Assembly: GCF_014283215.1 (NCBI RefSeq)
Contig: NZ_JACOMF010000028.1
Location: forward strand, 1 to 64,000
Reading direction: 5' to 3'
From: Siccirubricoccus deserti
GTDB lineage: Bacteria > Pseudomonadota > Alphaproteobacteria > Acetobacterales > Acetobacteraceae
DNA length: 64,000 nt
Positions 1-8,217 of the stretch are shown here, one piece after another. Position 1 is the stretch's first letter. Each line of letters begins with the position of its first letter. The notes under the pieces are model-generated. The model was not told where the DNA came from. It ran no database searches and saw only the letters and a program-made list of their open reading frames with translations. The translations under genes and the position numbers were made by a program.

Positions 1-2
1 TC

Positions 3-101
3 AGCTTCTGGGATTACCTCGGCGCCAGGCTCGGCATCCCAGGCCAAGCCAGCATCCCGTACTTGCCCGACTTGGTCCGGCAGCGCTGCCAGCCCGCCTG
101 A
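3..101 (+). CDS. C-terminal fragment of an unidentified protein (cut by window edge)
   Basis: An open frame enters from the left edge and stops at 99-101. It encodes 32 residues starting SFWDYLGARLGIPG and ending LVRQRCQPA. The short aromatic and glycine pattern reminds me of the C-terminal ends of some transposases of this bacterial group, but this is a memory-level resemblance. With only the tail visible the family cannot be assigned. It could equally be a frame open by chance, although its residue make-up looks protein-like. Confidence 0.35.
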   Translation, partial: SFWDYLGARLGIPGQASIPYLPDLVRQRCQPA

Positions 102-131
102 CCACCACAGGTTTTGCCCCTCTTACGGGAA

Positions 132-857
132 TCAGCCGTCCTCGACCGCCGGCCGGCCGGTGACGAAGCGCCAATGGTGCCACAGCAGCCGCGCCGCCAG
201 CGACCGCCAGGGCGCCCAGCCCAAGGCGATCGCCCCCAGCTCGGCCGGCTTTGGCCGTGCCGGCAGGCCGAGCAGATGCGCGGCGCTGGCCGCCAGCGCC
301 AGGTCGCCGACAGGGAAGATGTCCGGCCGCTGCTCGGCGAACAGCAGGTGAATCTCGGCAGTCCAGGGGCCTAGCCCCTTCACCAGCGTCATCCGCCGCA
401 CCGCCTCGGCATCCGGCAGCGCCGCCAGGGCGGTGAAATCAAGCCTGCCATCGAGGCAGGCAGCGGCCAGCGAGCGGGCATGCGCCGCCTTCGGCCGTGA
501 CAGCCCGGCGACGCCGCAGAGCGTTGCATCATCCAGCGCCAGCAGCCCGGCCGGGTCCAGGGCGCCCGGCACGGCGCAGAGCCGCCGCCAGATCGCCGCC
601 GCCGCCTGGTTGCTGATCTGCTGGCCGCAGATCGCCCGCAGCAGCCCGGCGAAGCCCGGGGCCCGGCTGCGCCAGGGCAGTGGCCCTGCCGCCGGCTCGA
701 TGGGCGCGAGGCGCGGGTCCTGTGCCACCAGCGCGGCCAGCCCGGCCATGGCCCAGGGCGGCGGCAGCGGGAAGGGGGGGGGCGACGGGGTGGCTGGGGA
801 GGAGGATACCATCCCCGCCGCCTGTAGCGCATCGGCCCATTGACGGGGATGGGTCAT
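132..857 (-). CDS. DNA-3-methyladenine glycosylase II family (AlkA-type HhH-GPD)
   Basis: A monofunctional base-excision glycosylase expected to remove alkylated purines such as 3-methyladenine from DNA. The 241-residue protein has a proline-rich leader (about residues 1-36), then an HhH-GPD domain. The CGQQISNQAA helix lies at 77-86, the helix-hairpin-helix LVKGLGPWTAEI at about 158-169, and the catalytic aspartate is expected at D185 in FPVGDLAL. No C-terminal iron-sulfur cysteines are present, which argues against a Nth/MutY enzyme. The ATG at 857 was chosen because the frame upstream is non-conserved in character; a GTG lies two codons earlier. Transcribed away from the two-component genes at 1020. 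Confidence 0.85.
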   Translation of the reverse strand: MTHPRQWADALQAAGMVSSSPATPSPPPFPLPPPWAMAGLAALVAQDPRLAPIEPAAGPLPWRSRAPGFAGLLRAICGQQISNQAAAAIWRRLCAVPGALDPAGLLALDDATLCGVAGLSRPKAAHARSLAAACLDGRLDFTALAALPDAEAVRRMTLVKGLGPWTAEIHLLFAEQRPDIFPVGDLALAASAAHLLGLPARPKPAELGAIALGWAPWRSLAARLLWHHWRFVTGRPAVEDG

Positions 858-1019
858 GGCCACGTCACCTGAGATCGGGCCTGCATATGTCTGCTGAAAC
901 CCCCCCGGCCGTGCCGAAGTGCAACGATGGGCAACGGATCGGTGGCCCGCAACACTCCGTAACATGGGCGCCGGAATTGGCCGCTCATTTTCCGCCGCAG
1001 GCACTATGTAACAACTGCC

Positions 1020-1751
1020 ATGGAACCCCAGCCCCATATCCTGGTCGTCGACGACGACCGCGAGATCCGCGATCTGCTCTCGAAATTCCTGGAACGCCAG
1101 GGGATGCGGGTCTCCGCCGCCCGCGACGCGAAGGAGGCGCGCAAGCTCTGGCCGCTCGGCCGCTACCATCTGGTGGTGCTGGATCTGATGCTGCCGGGTG
1201 AAAGCGGCCTCGATTTCGCCAAATGGCTCCGCTCCCAGGGGCCAGGGGAGGGTGGCGTGCCCATCGTGATGCTGACCGCGATGAGCGAGGAGACCGACCG
1301 TATCGTCGGGCTCGAGCTTGGGGCCGATGACTACCTGGGCAAGCCCTTCAACCCCCGCGAGCTGCTGGCCCGTATCCGCGCCGTGCTGCGCCGGGCCAGC
1401 GGCGAGGGCGCCGGGCCGAAGGAACCGCCGGCCAAGGCGGTGCGCTTCGGCGGCTGGCTGCTGGAGCCGACCCGGCGCCGGCTGCTCAACCCGGATGGCG
1501 TCGAGGTGCCGCTGACCGGCGGTGAGTTCGAACTGCTGCAGGTGCTGGTGGAGCGGCCCAACCGGGTGCTGACGCGAGACATGTTGATGGACCTGCTGCG
1601 CGGTCGCCAGGCCGGGCCCTTCGACCGCGCCATCGATGTCGCCGTCTCCCGGCTCCGCCGCAAGCTGGAGGATGACGGACGCAACCCGAGCCTGATCAAG
1701 ACCGTGCGCGGCGGCGGCTATGTCCTGGCCGCCACGGTGGACCGGAGTTGA
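1020..1751 (+). CDS. OmpR-family two-component response regulator
   Basis: DNA-binding response regulator of 243 residues. The receiver domain (about 1-122) has the acidic pocket D11/D12, phosphoacceptor D55 in LVVLDLMLPG, T86 and K108 in LGKPF. The C-terminal winged helix (about 140-240) has the typical LTGGEFELLQVL and VRGGGYVL motifs. All key receiver residues are present, unlike the regulator at 41623. The stop overlaps the TTG start of the partner kinase (TTGA at 1748-1751), so the two are co-translated. The pair resembles OmpR/EnvZ in architecture; the target genes cannot be told from this sequence. Confidence 0.93.
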   Translation: MEPQPHILVVDDDREIRDLLSKFLERQGMRVSAARDAKEARKLWPLGRYHLVVLDLMLPGESGLDFAKWLRSQGPGEGGVPIVMLTAMSEETDRIVGLELGADDYLGKPFNPRELLARIRAVLRRASGEGAGPKEPPAKAVRFGGWLLEPTRRRLLNPDGVEVPLTGGEFELLQVLVERPNRVLTRDMLMDLLRGRQAGPFDRAIDVAVSRLRRKLEDDGRNPSLIKTVRGGGYVLAATVDRS

Positions 1752-3130
1752 GCGGCACGGCGGCGACGCTGCCGCCCCAGCCGCCGAAGCGGGCCGGGCT
1801 CTGGCCGGGCAGCCTGGCCGGGCGCACCGCGCTGGTGCTGCTGCTGGCGCTGACCGTCATCCAGGCGGCCGGGCTGACCATCCATGCGCTCGACCGGGTC
1901 GACCTGCAGCGCTTCTCCCAGGGGCGGGAGATCTCCGCCCGGGCAATCAGCGCCTGGCGGACGGTGATCCTGGCGCCGCCCCAGCGGCGGGCGCAGATGC
2001 TGGCCCAGCTGGAATTGCCGGTCGGGCTGACCGCAACCCTGGACGACGCGCCGCTGGCGCGGCCGGAGCTGCCCTCCATCCCGGCGACGATGGCGGGGAT
2101 GCTGCGGCTCGACCTGGTGGGGCAGGGACCGCCGCGCTTCCGGCCGCGCGAGATCATCACCTCCTGGAGCCCGCGCGGGCCGACCTTTCTGGTCAGCCTG
2201 CGGCTGCCGAGTGGCGAATGGCTCAACCTGAACATCCAGCTGCCGCCGCCGCGGCCCTGGCATTCGGAGACCTTCCTCATCGCCTTCGCGGCGATGACCT
2301 TGGCTGGCGGGCTGCTGATCTGGTGGGCGGTGCGGCGGCTCACCCTGCCGGTACGGGCGCTGGCCGCGGCGGCGGAGCGGCTGGGCCGCGACGTCAACGC
2401 ACCGCCGCTTCCGGAGAACGGGCCGAGCGAGGTCGCCACCGCGGCGCATGCCTTCAACACCATGGCCGAGCGCATCCGCCGCTTCGTCGGCGACCGCACC
2501 CAGATGCTGGCGGCCATCGGCCACGACCTGCGCACGCCGATCACCCGGCTCCGCCTGCGCGCCGAGTTCATGGAAGACGACGAGCAGCGGCGGAAGATGC
2601 TGTCCGACCTCGAGGAGATGGAGGCGATGGTGGCGGCGACGCTGGCCTTCGCCCGGGATGATTCGGCGACCGAGCCGAATGTCGCGCTCGACCTCGCCGC
2701 GCTCTGCCGCACCGTGCTGGACGAGGCGGCGGATGCCCACCTCGACCTTGCCGAGGCGATCGCCTATGAGGGGCCGGAGCGGCTGGTGGTGCAGGCGCGG
2801 CCGGTGGCGATGAAGCGGGCGATCGCCAATCTGGTGGGCAATGCGCTGGCCTATGGCGGTGCGGCCCGGATCGCCCTGGCGGCGCCGGGCACGCATGGTC
2901 AGCCGTTGCGGATCCTGGTCGAGGATGACGGGCCAGGGATTCCCGACGAGGAGCTGGAAACGGTGTTCCAGCCCTTCCGGCGGCTGGAGACCAGCCGCAA
3001 CCGGGAAACCGGCGGCACCGGCCTTGGCCTGCCGATTGCCCGCAACATCATCCGTGCCCACGGCGGCGATGTGGTGCTGCGCAACCGGCCGGCCGGCGGG
3101 CTGGCGGCGGTGGTGACCCTGCCGGCCTGA
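1748..3130 (+). CDS. Sensor histidine kinase (EnvZ-like)
   Basis: Inner-membrane histidine kinase, 460 residues, partner of the preceding regulator. A first membrane segment lies at about 27-46, followed by a periplasmic sensor stretch of about 125 residues, a second membrane segment at about 174-196, then HAMP. The phosphoacceptor is H259 in AIGHDLRTPITRL. The ATPase domain shows N361 (NLVGNAL), the G1 box DGPG at 394-397 and GGTGLGLPIA. The start is a TTG overlapping the regulator stop; no ATG at a sensible position exists. HDLRTPITR is typical of the EnvZ branch. The stimulus is unknown. Confidence 0.92.
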   Translation: MSGTAATLPPQPPKRAGLWPGSLAGRTALVLLLALTVIQAAGLTIHALDRVDLQRFSQGREISARAISAWRTVILAPPQRRAQMLAQLELPVGLTATLDDAPLARPELPSIPATMAGMLRLDLVGQGPPRFRPREIITSWSPRGPTFLVSLRLPSGEWLNLNIQLPPPRPWHSETFLIAFAAMTLAGGLLIWWAVRRLTLPVRALAAAAERLGRDVNAPPLPENGPSEVATAAHAFNTMAERIRRFVGDRTQMLAAIGHDLRTPITRLRLRAEFMEDDEQRRKMLSDLEEMEAMVAATLAFARDDSATEPNVALDLAALCRTVLDEAADAHLDLAEAIAYEGPERLVVQARPVAMKRAIANLVGNALAYGGAARIALAAPGTHGQPLRILVEDDGPGIPDEELETVFQPFRRLETSRNRETGGTGLGLPIARNIIRAHGGDVVLRNRPAGGLAAVVTLPA

Positions 3131-3353
3131 TAGCGGGAGTTGCCGGCCATCAACCGCTTCATGGCGCCCGCCGCCCGCATGGCCTGCTGACATTGGCGGC
3201 CGGCGCTGCACCATGCGCACCCGTTGCGGCTTTGGCATGAATGAGCACTCATGCCGCCGGTATCGCCTCCTAAGATCAGGCAGCGCTGCGCTGAAGATTA
3301 ACAATGCGCGCCCTGAGCGAATCCCCATTCCGCCCGATACCTGTAAAACTGCT

Positions 3354-3366
3354 AGCGTGGCGCTAA
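3354..3366. promoter_or_regulatory. Short palindrome upstream of the Mo hydroxylase/sox cluster
   Basis: TAGCG, three spacer bases, CGCTA form a 13-base inverted repeat about 31 bases before the first ATG of the cluster. A second GC-rich palindrome (3371-3385, CCGGCCC/GGGCCGG) lies between it and the ribosome binding site. It could be an operator, but no family is recognised. The rest of 3131-3396 holds no gene. Confidence 0.3.
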
Positions 3367-3396
3367 CAGCCGGCCCTGGGCCGGAAGGGGGACGGG

Positions 3397-3861
3397 ATGG
3401 CGAAGCTGAACATCAACGGCCAGGTGCATGAGGTTGATGTCGAGGGCGATACGCCGCTGCTCTGGGTCATCCGCGAGCAGATCGGGCTGACCGGCACGAA
3501 ATACGGCTGCGGCATCGCCCAATGCGGCGCCTGCACCGTGCATGTCGACGGTGTCGCCACCCGCTCCTGTACCCTGCCGGTGGAGGCGGTGACCGAGGAG
3601 CAGAAGATCGTCACCATCGAGGGGCTTTCACCCGATGGCCGCCACCCGTTGCAGCAGGCCTGGGTGGCGCTCGACGTGCCGCAATGCGGCTATTGCCAGT
3701 CGGGCATGCTGATGGCCGCGGCGGCGCTGCTGGCGGAGAACCCGAAGCCGACCGAGGCGGATATCCGCGCCGGCATCACCAACATCTGCCGCTGCGGCAC
3801 CTACAACCGGGTGCTCGCCGGCATCCAGCGGGCGGCTGGCGAAACCGGCGCGCGTGGCTGA
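3397..3861 (+). CDS. (2Fe-2S)-binding subunit of a molybdenum hydroxylase (IorA-like)
   Basis: Small electron-transfer subunit (154 aa) of the xanthine oxidase family, most like the alpha subunit of isoquinoline 1-oxidoreductase. A plant-type ferredoxin cluster uses C38, C43, C46 and C58. The second cluster in the helical domain uses C97, C100, C131 and C133 (CGYC and CRC). The length is normal for the two-subunit branch without an FAD subunit. A ribosome binding site (GGGGG) precedes the ATG. It lies 12 bases upstream of the catalytic subunit gene. Electrons from the Mo site would pass through it to an outside acceptor, probably a cytochrome. The natural substrate is not evident. Confidence 0.92.
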   Translation: MAKLNINGQVHEVDVEGDTPLLWVIREQIGLTGTKYGCGIAQCGACTVHVDGVATRSCTLPVEAVTEEQKIVTIEGLSPDGRHPLQQAWVALDVPQCGYCQSGMLMAAAALLAENPKPTEADIRAGITNICRCGTYNRVLAGIQRAAGETGARG

Positions 3862-3873
3862 GGGGGCATCGTC

Positions 3874-6057
3874 ATGGCACAGCAGATCGAAGCCTCGCGC
3901 CGTGGCTTCCTCGCCACCGCCTCGGCGGCGCTGGGCGCCTTCACCCTCGGCTTCCGCATCCCGGGCGCCGCGGCGCAGGGCGCGACGGTACCGGAGATCA
4001 ACGCCTGGGTGGTGGTGAAGCCGGACGACAGCATCGTCATCCGCATCGCCCGGTCGGAAATGGGACAGGGCACGCTGACCGGCCTCGCCCAGCTGGTGGC
4101 GGAGGAGCTGAACGCCGACTGGTCCAAGGTCACCACGGAATACCCCACTCCGGCGCAGAACCTGGCGCGCAAACGGGTCTGGGGGAACATGTCCACCGGC
4201 GGCAGCCGCGGCATTCGCGAAAGCCACGACTATGTCCGCAAGGGCGGCGCCGCGGCGCGGATGATGCTGGTGCAGGCCGCCGCCGAGTCCTGGGGCGTGC
4301 CGGCCGGCGAGTGTCGCGCGGCGAACAGCACCGTCACCCACGCCGCGTCCGGCCGCACCGCCAGCTACGGCAGCCTTGCCGCTGCGGCCGCGCGCGTCAC
4401 CCCGCCGACCGAGGTGACGCTGAAGGACCCGCGGGAGTGGACCATCGCCGGCAAGCCGGTGCCGCGGCTCGACACGGTGGACAAGACCAATGGCAAGCAG
4501 GTCTACGGCGCCGATCTGAAGCTGCCGAACATGCTGAACGCGGCGATCCGCGACTGCCCGGTGTTTGGCGGCAAGCTGCGCAGCGTGGATGAGGCGGTGG
4601 TCGCCAACCGGCGCGGGGTGCGCAAGGTGCTGCGGGTCGGCGACAGCGCTGTCGCCGTGGTGGCCGATACCTGGTGGCAGGCAAAATCCGCACTGGATGC
4701 GCTGCCGATCGAATGGGATGAAGGACCGAACGCCGAGGTCTCCTCCGCCAGCATCGCCGAATGGCTGAAGGCGGGGCTGGACGCGCCGGAGGCCGCGGTC
4801 GGCAATCGCGCCGGCGATGCCAAGGCCGCCATTGGCGTGGCGGCGAAGACGGTGGAGGCGGTCTACGCCTATCCCTTCCAGAATCACGCCTGCATGGAGC
4901 CGATGAACGCGACGGCGCTCTGGACCGCCGATCGCTGCGAGGTCTGGACCCCGACCCAGAATGGCGAGGCGGCGCTGGCCGCAGCCTCCGAGGCTGCCGG
5001 CCTGCCGCCCAGCAAATGCGAGGTGTACAAGATCCATCTCGGCGGCGGCTTCGGCCGGCGCGGCGCGGTGCATGACTGGGTCCGCCAAGTGGTGGAGATC
5101 GCCCGGCAGATGCCGGGGACACCCGTGAAACTGCTGTGGTCGCGGGAGGAGGACATGCTGCATGGCCGGTTCCATCCGGTCACGCAGTGCAAGCTGGTTG
5201 GTGGCCTCGACGCCCAGGGCAACCTCACCGGGCTGACCATGCGCATCTCCGGCCAGTCCATCGTCGCCGGGATCTTCCCGCAGAACATCCGCGACGGGCG
5301 CGACCCGGTGGTGTTCCAGGGGCTGAACCCCGGCGGCGAGGAGGCGGCGATCGGCTACGGCATCCCGAACATCCTGATCGACCACGCCATGCGCAACCCG
5401 CATGTGCCGCCGGGCTTCTGGCGCGGGGTGAATCTGAACCAGAACACCATCTACCTGGAATGCTTCATCGACGAGCTGGCGCATGCCGCGGGCCGCGACC
5501 CGCTGGAGTTCCGCCGCGCGCTGATGACCCGGCACCCGAAGCATCTGGCGGTGCTGAATGCCGTGGCGGAACGGGCCGGCTGGGGCACGCCGGCGGCGCC
5601 GAAGGACGGCATGCCGGTGCATCGCGGCCTTGCCCAGACCATGGGCTTCGGCAGCTATGTCGCCGCCTGCGCCGAGGTGTCCGTGAGCGATGCCGGGGAG
5701 CTGAAGATTCACCGCATCGTCGCCGCCACCGACCCCGGCCATGCGGTGAACCCGCAGCAGATCGCGGCGCAGGTCGAGGGCAGCTTCGTCTACGGCCTCA
5801 GCGCCGCACTCCATGGCGAATGCACCGTGGCGAAGGGCCGCATCGAGCAGGAGAATTTCGACAGCTACCCGGTGCTGCGGCTGGATGAGATGCCGGCGGT
5901 CGAGACCATCCTGCTGCCCTCCGGCGGCTTCTGGGGCGGTGTCGGCGAGCCGACCATCGCGGTCGCCGCGCCGGCGGTGCTGAACGCGATCTTCGCTGCC
6001 ACCGGCAAGCGGGTGCGGACCCTGCCGCTCCGCCATACCGATCTGCGCCGGGCGTAA
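3874..6057 (+). CDS. Molybdopterin-binding catalytic subunit of a xanthine oxidase-family hydroxylase (IorB-like), Tat-exported
   Basis: Large catalytic subunit, 727 aa, that would hydroxylate an N-heterocycle or oxidise an aldehyde at a Mo-cytosine-dinucleotide site. The N-terminus carries a twin-arginine signal (SRRGFLATASAAL, RR at 9-10) ending near AAAQG, so the enzyme is probably periplasmic and carries its partner across. An aldehyde oxidase/xanthine dehydrogenase hammerhead region lies at about 200-320. The molybdopterin-binding motif GGGFGRRG (about 390-397) and the C-terminal GGFWGGVGEP (with the expected catalytic glutamate) are visible. The RSEMGQGT motif near residue 60 is typical of IorB. 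The gene ends 8 bases before soxX, suggesting one operon. Confidence 0.92.
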   Translation: MAQQIEASRRGFLATASAALGAFTLGFRIPGAAAQGATVPEINAWVVVKPDDSIVIRIARSEMGQGTLTGLAQLVAEELNADWSKVTTEYPTPAQNLARKRVWGNMSTGGSRGIRESHDYVRKGGAAARMMLVQAAAESWGVPAGECRAANSTVTHAASGRTASYGSLAAAAARVTPPTEVTLKDPREWTIAGKPVPRLDTVDKTNGKQVYGADLKLPNMLNAAIRDCPVFGGKLRSVDEAVVANRRGVRKVLRVGDSAVAVVADTWWQAKSALDALPIEWDEGPNAEVSSASIAEWLKAGLDAPEAAVGNRAGDAKAAIGVAAKTVEAVYAYPFQNHACMEPMNATALWTADRCEVWTPTQNGEAALAAASEAAGLPPSKCEVYKIHLGGGFGRRGAVHDWVRQVVEIARQMPGTPVKLLWSREEDMLHGRFHPVTQCKLVGGLDAQGNLTGLTMRISGQSIVAGIFPQNIRDGRDPVVFQGLNPGGEEAAIGYGIPNILIDHAMRNPHVPPGFWRGVNLNQNTIYLECFIDELAHAAGRDPLEFRRALMTRHPKHLAVLNAVAERAGWGTPAAPKDGMPVHRGLAQTMGFGSYVAACAEVSVSDAGELKIHRIVAATDPGHAVNPQQIAAQVEGSFVYGLSAALHGECTVAKGRIEQENFDSYPVLRLDEMPAVETILLPSGGFWGGVGEPTIAVAAPAVLNAIFAATGKRVRTLPLRHTDLRRA

Positions 6058-6065
6058 GCTGCGCC

Positions 6066-6497
6066 TTGCGGGCCGCCTGCGCCGCGCTGCTGCTGTGGGC
6101 GGCGCCGGTCCTGGCGCAGCCCGCCGCCTTCCAGGTGGTGGGCGATACCATACCGGCGTCGCTGACCGGGACGCCGGGCGATGCGGCGAGGGGCCGCGCC
6201 ATCGTCACCACCCGGCAGCGCGGGCTCTGCCTGCTCTGCCACAGCGGGCCCTTCCCGGAGGAGCCCTTCCAGGGCGATCTGGCACCGAGCCTGGCCGGGG
6301 CAGGGGCGCGGCTGACGAAAGGCCAGCTCCGGCTGCGGCTGGTCGATGGCCGGCGCCTGAACCCTGCCACCCTCATGCCCGCCTACTACAGCACCGAGGG
6401 CCTGGTCCGGGTCGGCCGCGCCTGGCAGGGCCGGACCGTGCTGAGCGCGGAGGAGATCGAGGATGTCGTCGCTTTTCTCGTCACATTGCAGGAGTGA
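6066..6497 (+). CDS. soxX: Sulfur-oxidation c-type cytochrome SoxX
   Basis: Monohaem cytochrome c, 143 aa, the small subunit of SoxAX, which couples thiosulfate to the SoxY carrier cysteine in the periplasm. A signal peptide covers about residues 1-18 (ending VLAQPA). The haem site is CLLCH at 55-59, and the likely distal methionine is M104 in ATLMPAYYS; both patterns are typical of SoxX. The start is TTG at 6066, 8 bases after the Mo hydroxylase stop. Its 3' end overlaps soxY by 35 bases. Because the Mo hydroxylase lacks its own cytochrome subunit, this cytochrome could also serve it (inference). Confidence 0.87.
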   Translation: MRAACAALLLWAAPVLAQPAAFQVVGDTIPASLTGTPGDAARGRAIVTTRQRGLCLLCHSGPFPEEPFQGDLAPSLAGAGARLTKGQLRLRLVDGRRLNPATLMPAYYSTEGLVRVGRAWQGRTVLSAEEIEDVVAFLVTLQE

Positions 6498-6936
6498 TGC
6501 GCCGGCTGGCCGCCGTCCGTTCCTGGGCGGGCTGCTTGCCATCGCCCTGCTGCGCCCGGCCGCGGCAGCAACCGAGACCATGCAGGCGGCGATCCGCGGC
6601 TTCACCGGTGGCGTCGCGCCGCAGCCGGGCGGGGTGACCCTCGACATCCCGCCGCTGGTCGAGAACGGCAATGCCGTGCCACTGACCGTGGAGGCCGAAA
6701 GCCCGATGACCGAGGCCGACCATATCCGTGCCATTGGCATCTTCAATGAGCGCAATCCGCAGCCGCATGTGCTGACCGCGGTGCTCGGCCCCTGGTCCGG
6801 CACGGCGCGGATCGGCACCCGCATCCGCCTCGCCACCTCGCAGCGGCTGGTGGCGGTGGCGGCGCTGAACGATGGCAGCTTCCGCTTCGCCGAGGCGCAG
6901 GTGGTGGTCACCCTCGCCGCCTGCGTCGAGGGTTGA
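6463..6936 (+). CDS. soxY: Thiosulfate oxidation carrier protein SoxY
   Basis: Periplasmic carrier subunit, 157 aa, which binds sulfur intermediates on a C-terminal cysteine in complex with SoxZ. An apparent twin-arginine signal (GRRPFLGGLLA, about 16-26) agrees with Tat export of SoxYZ. The body is a SoxY fold (MTEADHIRAIGIFNERNPQP at about 81-100). The usual GGCGG end is replaced by AACVEG: the cysteine is kept (C154), but the flanking glycines are mostly lost. The ATG at 6463 lies inside soxX; no other in-frame start exists before the signal peptide. Translational coupling with soxX is likely. Confidence 0.82.
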   Translation: MSSLFSSHCRSDAPAGRRPFLGGLLAIALLRPAAAATETMQAAIRGFTGGVAPQPGGVTLDIPPLVENGNAVPLTVEAESPMTEADHIRAIGIFNERNPQPHVLTAVLGPWSGTARIGTRIRLATSQRLVAVAALNDGSFRFAEAQVVVTLAACVEG

Positions 6937-6939
6937 GCC

Positions 6940-7260
6940 ATGGCCCGCACCCTGCTCCGCATCCCCGCCACCGCCGCGCGTGGCGAGGTGGTGGAGATCC
7001 GCACCCTGATCCAGCACCCGATGGAAACCGGCTATCGGCCCGGCGCCGATGGCACGGTGCAGCCCCGCGACATCATCCGACGCTTCACCTGCCACTACAA
7101 CAACCGCCTGGTGTTCGAGGCGGCGCTGCATCCGGCCATCGCCGCCAACCCCTTCCTCAGCTTCACCATCACCGCCGCCGAGAGTGGCATCCTCGTCTTC
7201 ACCTGGGAGGGCGACAACGGCTTCGCCCAGACCGAGACGCGGGCCCTGGAGGTGGTATGA
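6940..7260 (+). CDS. soxZ: Thiosulfate oxidation carrier protein SoxZ
   Basis: Partner of SoxY, 106 aa with no signal peptide, consistent with co-export bound to SoxY. The immunoglobulin-like SoxZ fold is recognised from EVVEIRTLIQHPMETGYRP near the N-terminus, NPFLSFTITAAESG, and the C-terminal FTWEGDNGFAQTE. It starts 3 bases after the soxY stop. Length and motifs are normal for the family. Function follows from SoxYZ biochemistry in Paracoccus: the pair carries sulfur through the cycle. Confidence 0.9.
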   Translation: MARTLLRIPATAARGEVVEIRTLIQHPMETGYRPGADGTVQPRDIIRRFTCHYNNRLVFEAALHPAIAANPFLSFTITAAESGILVFTWEGDNGFAQTETRALEVV

Positions 7261-7383
7261 TATCAGCCGAGAAATTGCCTGCGCATTTGCGGCCCTCAAT
7301 CGCCGGGCGCAGCGCATCCGCGCCGCTTGGCGACGCGCCACCGGGCGCTCGGCCGCCTGCCGCGGCCGGCAGATCATGACTCA

Positions 7384-8118
7384 ATGCCGGGCGGTATGAG
7401 ACGCTTCGCCACGCTGGCCCTGGCGCTGCTCGCCCTCGGCGCCGGTCCGCGCTCGGGCTTCGAGACGATGACGCCGGAGCTGCAGGCGATGCAGCGGGAT
7501 GATTTCGCCAACCCCGGCATGCTTTGGGTCGCCGAGGGCGAGGCGCTGTTCCAGCGCCAGGGCTGCACCGGCTGCCATACCCCGGCGCAGATGGTGGGGG
7601 TCGCCGCGCGCTACCCGGTGTTCGACGCTGGGCGCGATGGGCCGATCGATCTGGCGGGCCGAATCGCCCAATGCCGCGAGCAGCGCCAGGGCGCCGCGCC
7701 GCTGCCGACCGAAAGCCCCGAGGCGCTGGCGCTCGCCGCCTATGTGGCGAACCAGTCGCGCGGCCTGCCGCTGGCGCCCGACCCCGATCCGCGGCTCGAC
7801 CCGGCGCGGCGACAGGGGGAGGCGCTGTTCCGCGAACGCCGCGGCCAGCTCAACCTCTCCTGTGCGCAATGCCATGACGACAATGCCGGGCGGCGGCTCG
7901 CCGGCAGCGCCATCCCGGAAGGCCATGCCAATGGCTATCCGCTGTACCGGCTGGAGTGGCAGGGCCTCGGTTCCCTGCGGCGGCGGCTCCGCAGTTGCAT
8001 GGTCGGGGTGCGGTCCGAGCCGTTTCCACCTGATGCGCCGGAGTATCTGGCGCTGGAGGCGTACCTGGCGATGCGAGCCCGTGGTCTGGTGGTGGAGACG
8101 CCAGCCATCCGGCCCTGA
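7384..8118 (+). CDS. soxA: Sulfur-oxidation dihaem cytochrome c SoxA
   Basis: Large subunit of the SoxAX cytochrome, 244 aa from the ATG at 7384 (a second ATG lies four codons later). A signal peptide covers about 1-25. Two haem motifs are present, CTGCH at 61-65 and CAQCH at 160-164, so this is the dihaem form. C205 in SCMVGVRSEPF is the conserved cysteine near the active haem, expected to carry the cysteine persulfide. YPLYRLEWQGLGSLRRRLR is a strong SoxA signature. A 123-base spacer separates it from soxZ. No soxB or soxCD follows, so the cluster ends with soxA. Confidence 0.92.
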   Translation: MPGGMRRFATLALALLALGAGPRSGFETMTPELQAMQRDDFANPGMLWVAEGEALFQRQGCTGCHTPAQMVGVAARYPVFDAGRDGPIDLAGRIAQCREQRQGAAPLPTESPEALALAAYVANQSRGLPLAPDPDPRLDPARRQGEALFRERRGQLNLSCAQCHDDNAGRRLAGSAIPEGHANGYPLYRLEWQGLGSLRRRLRSCMVGVRSEPFPPDAPEYLALEAYLAMRARGLVVETPAIRP

Positions 8119-8217
8119 TTGCCGTCGCCTTCGCCCGCCGGCACAGTGCCGCGCGGAACGGGAGGCGACGGCGATGCGCATGAACGTTGCAATGATAGCG
8201 CGGTGGAGCGGCGACGC

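Noticed and set aside
3628-6036. 802-residue minus-strand open frame opposite the Mo hydroxylase
   Set aside because: Shadow of the IorB-like gene; the sense frame has all family motifs.
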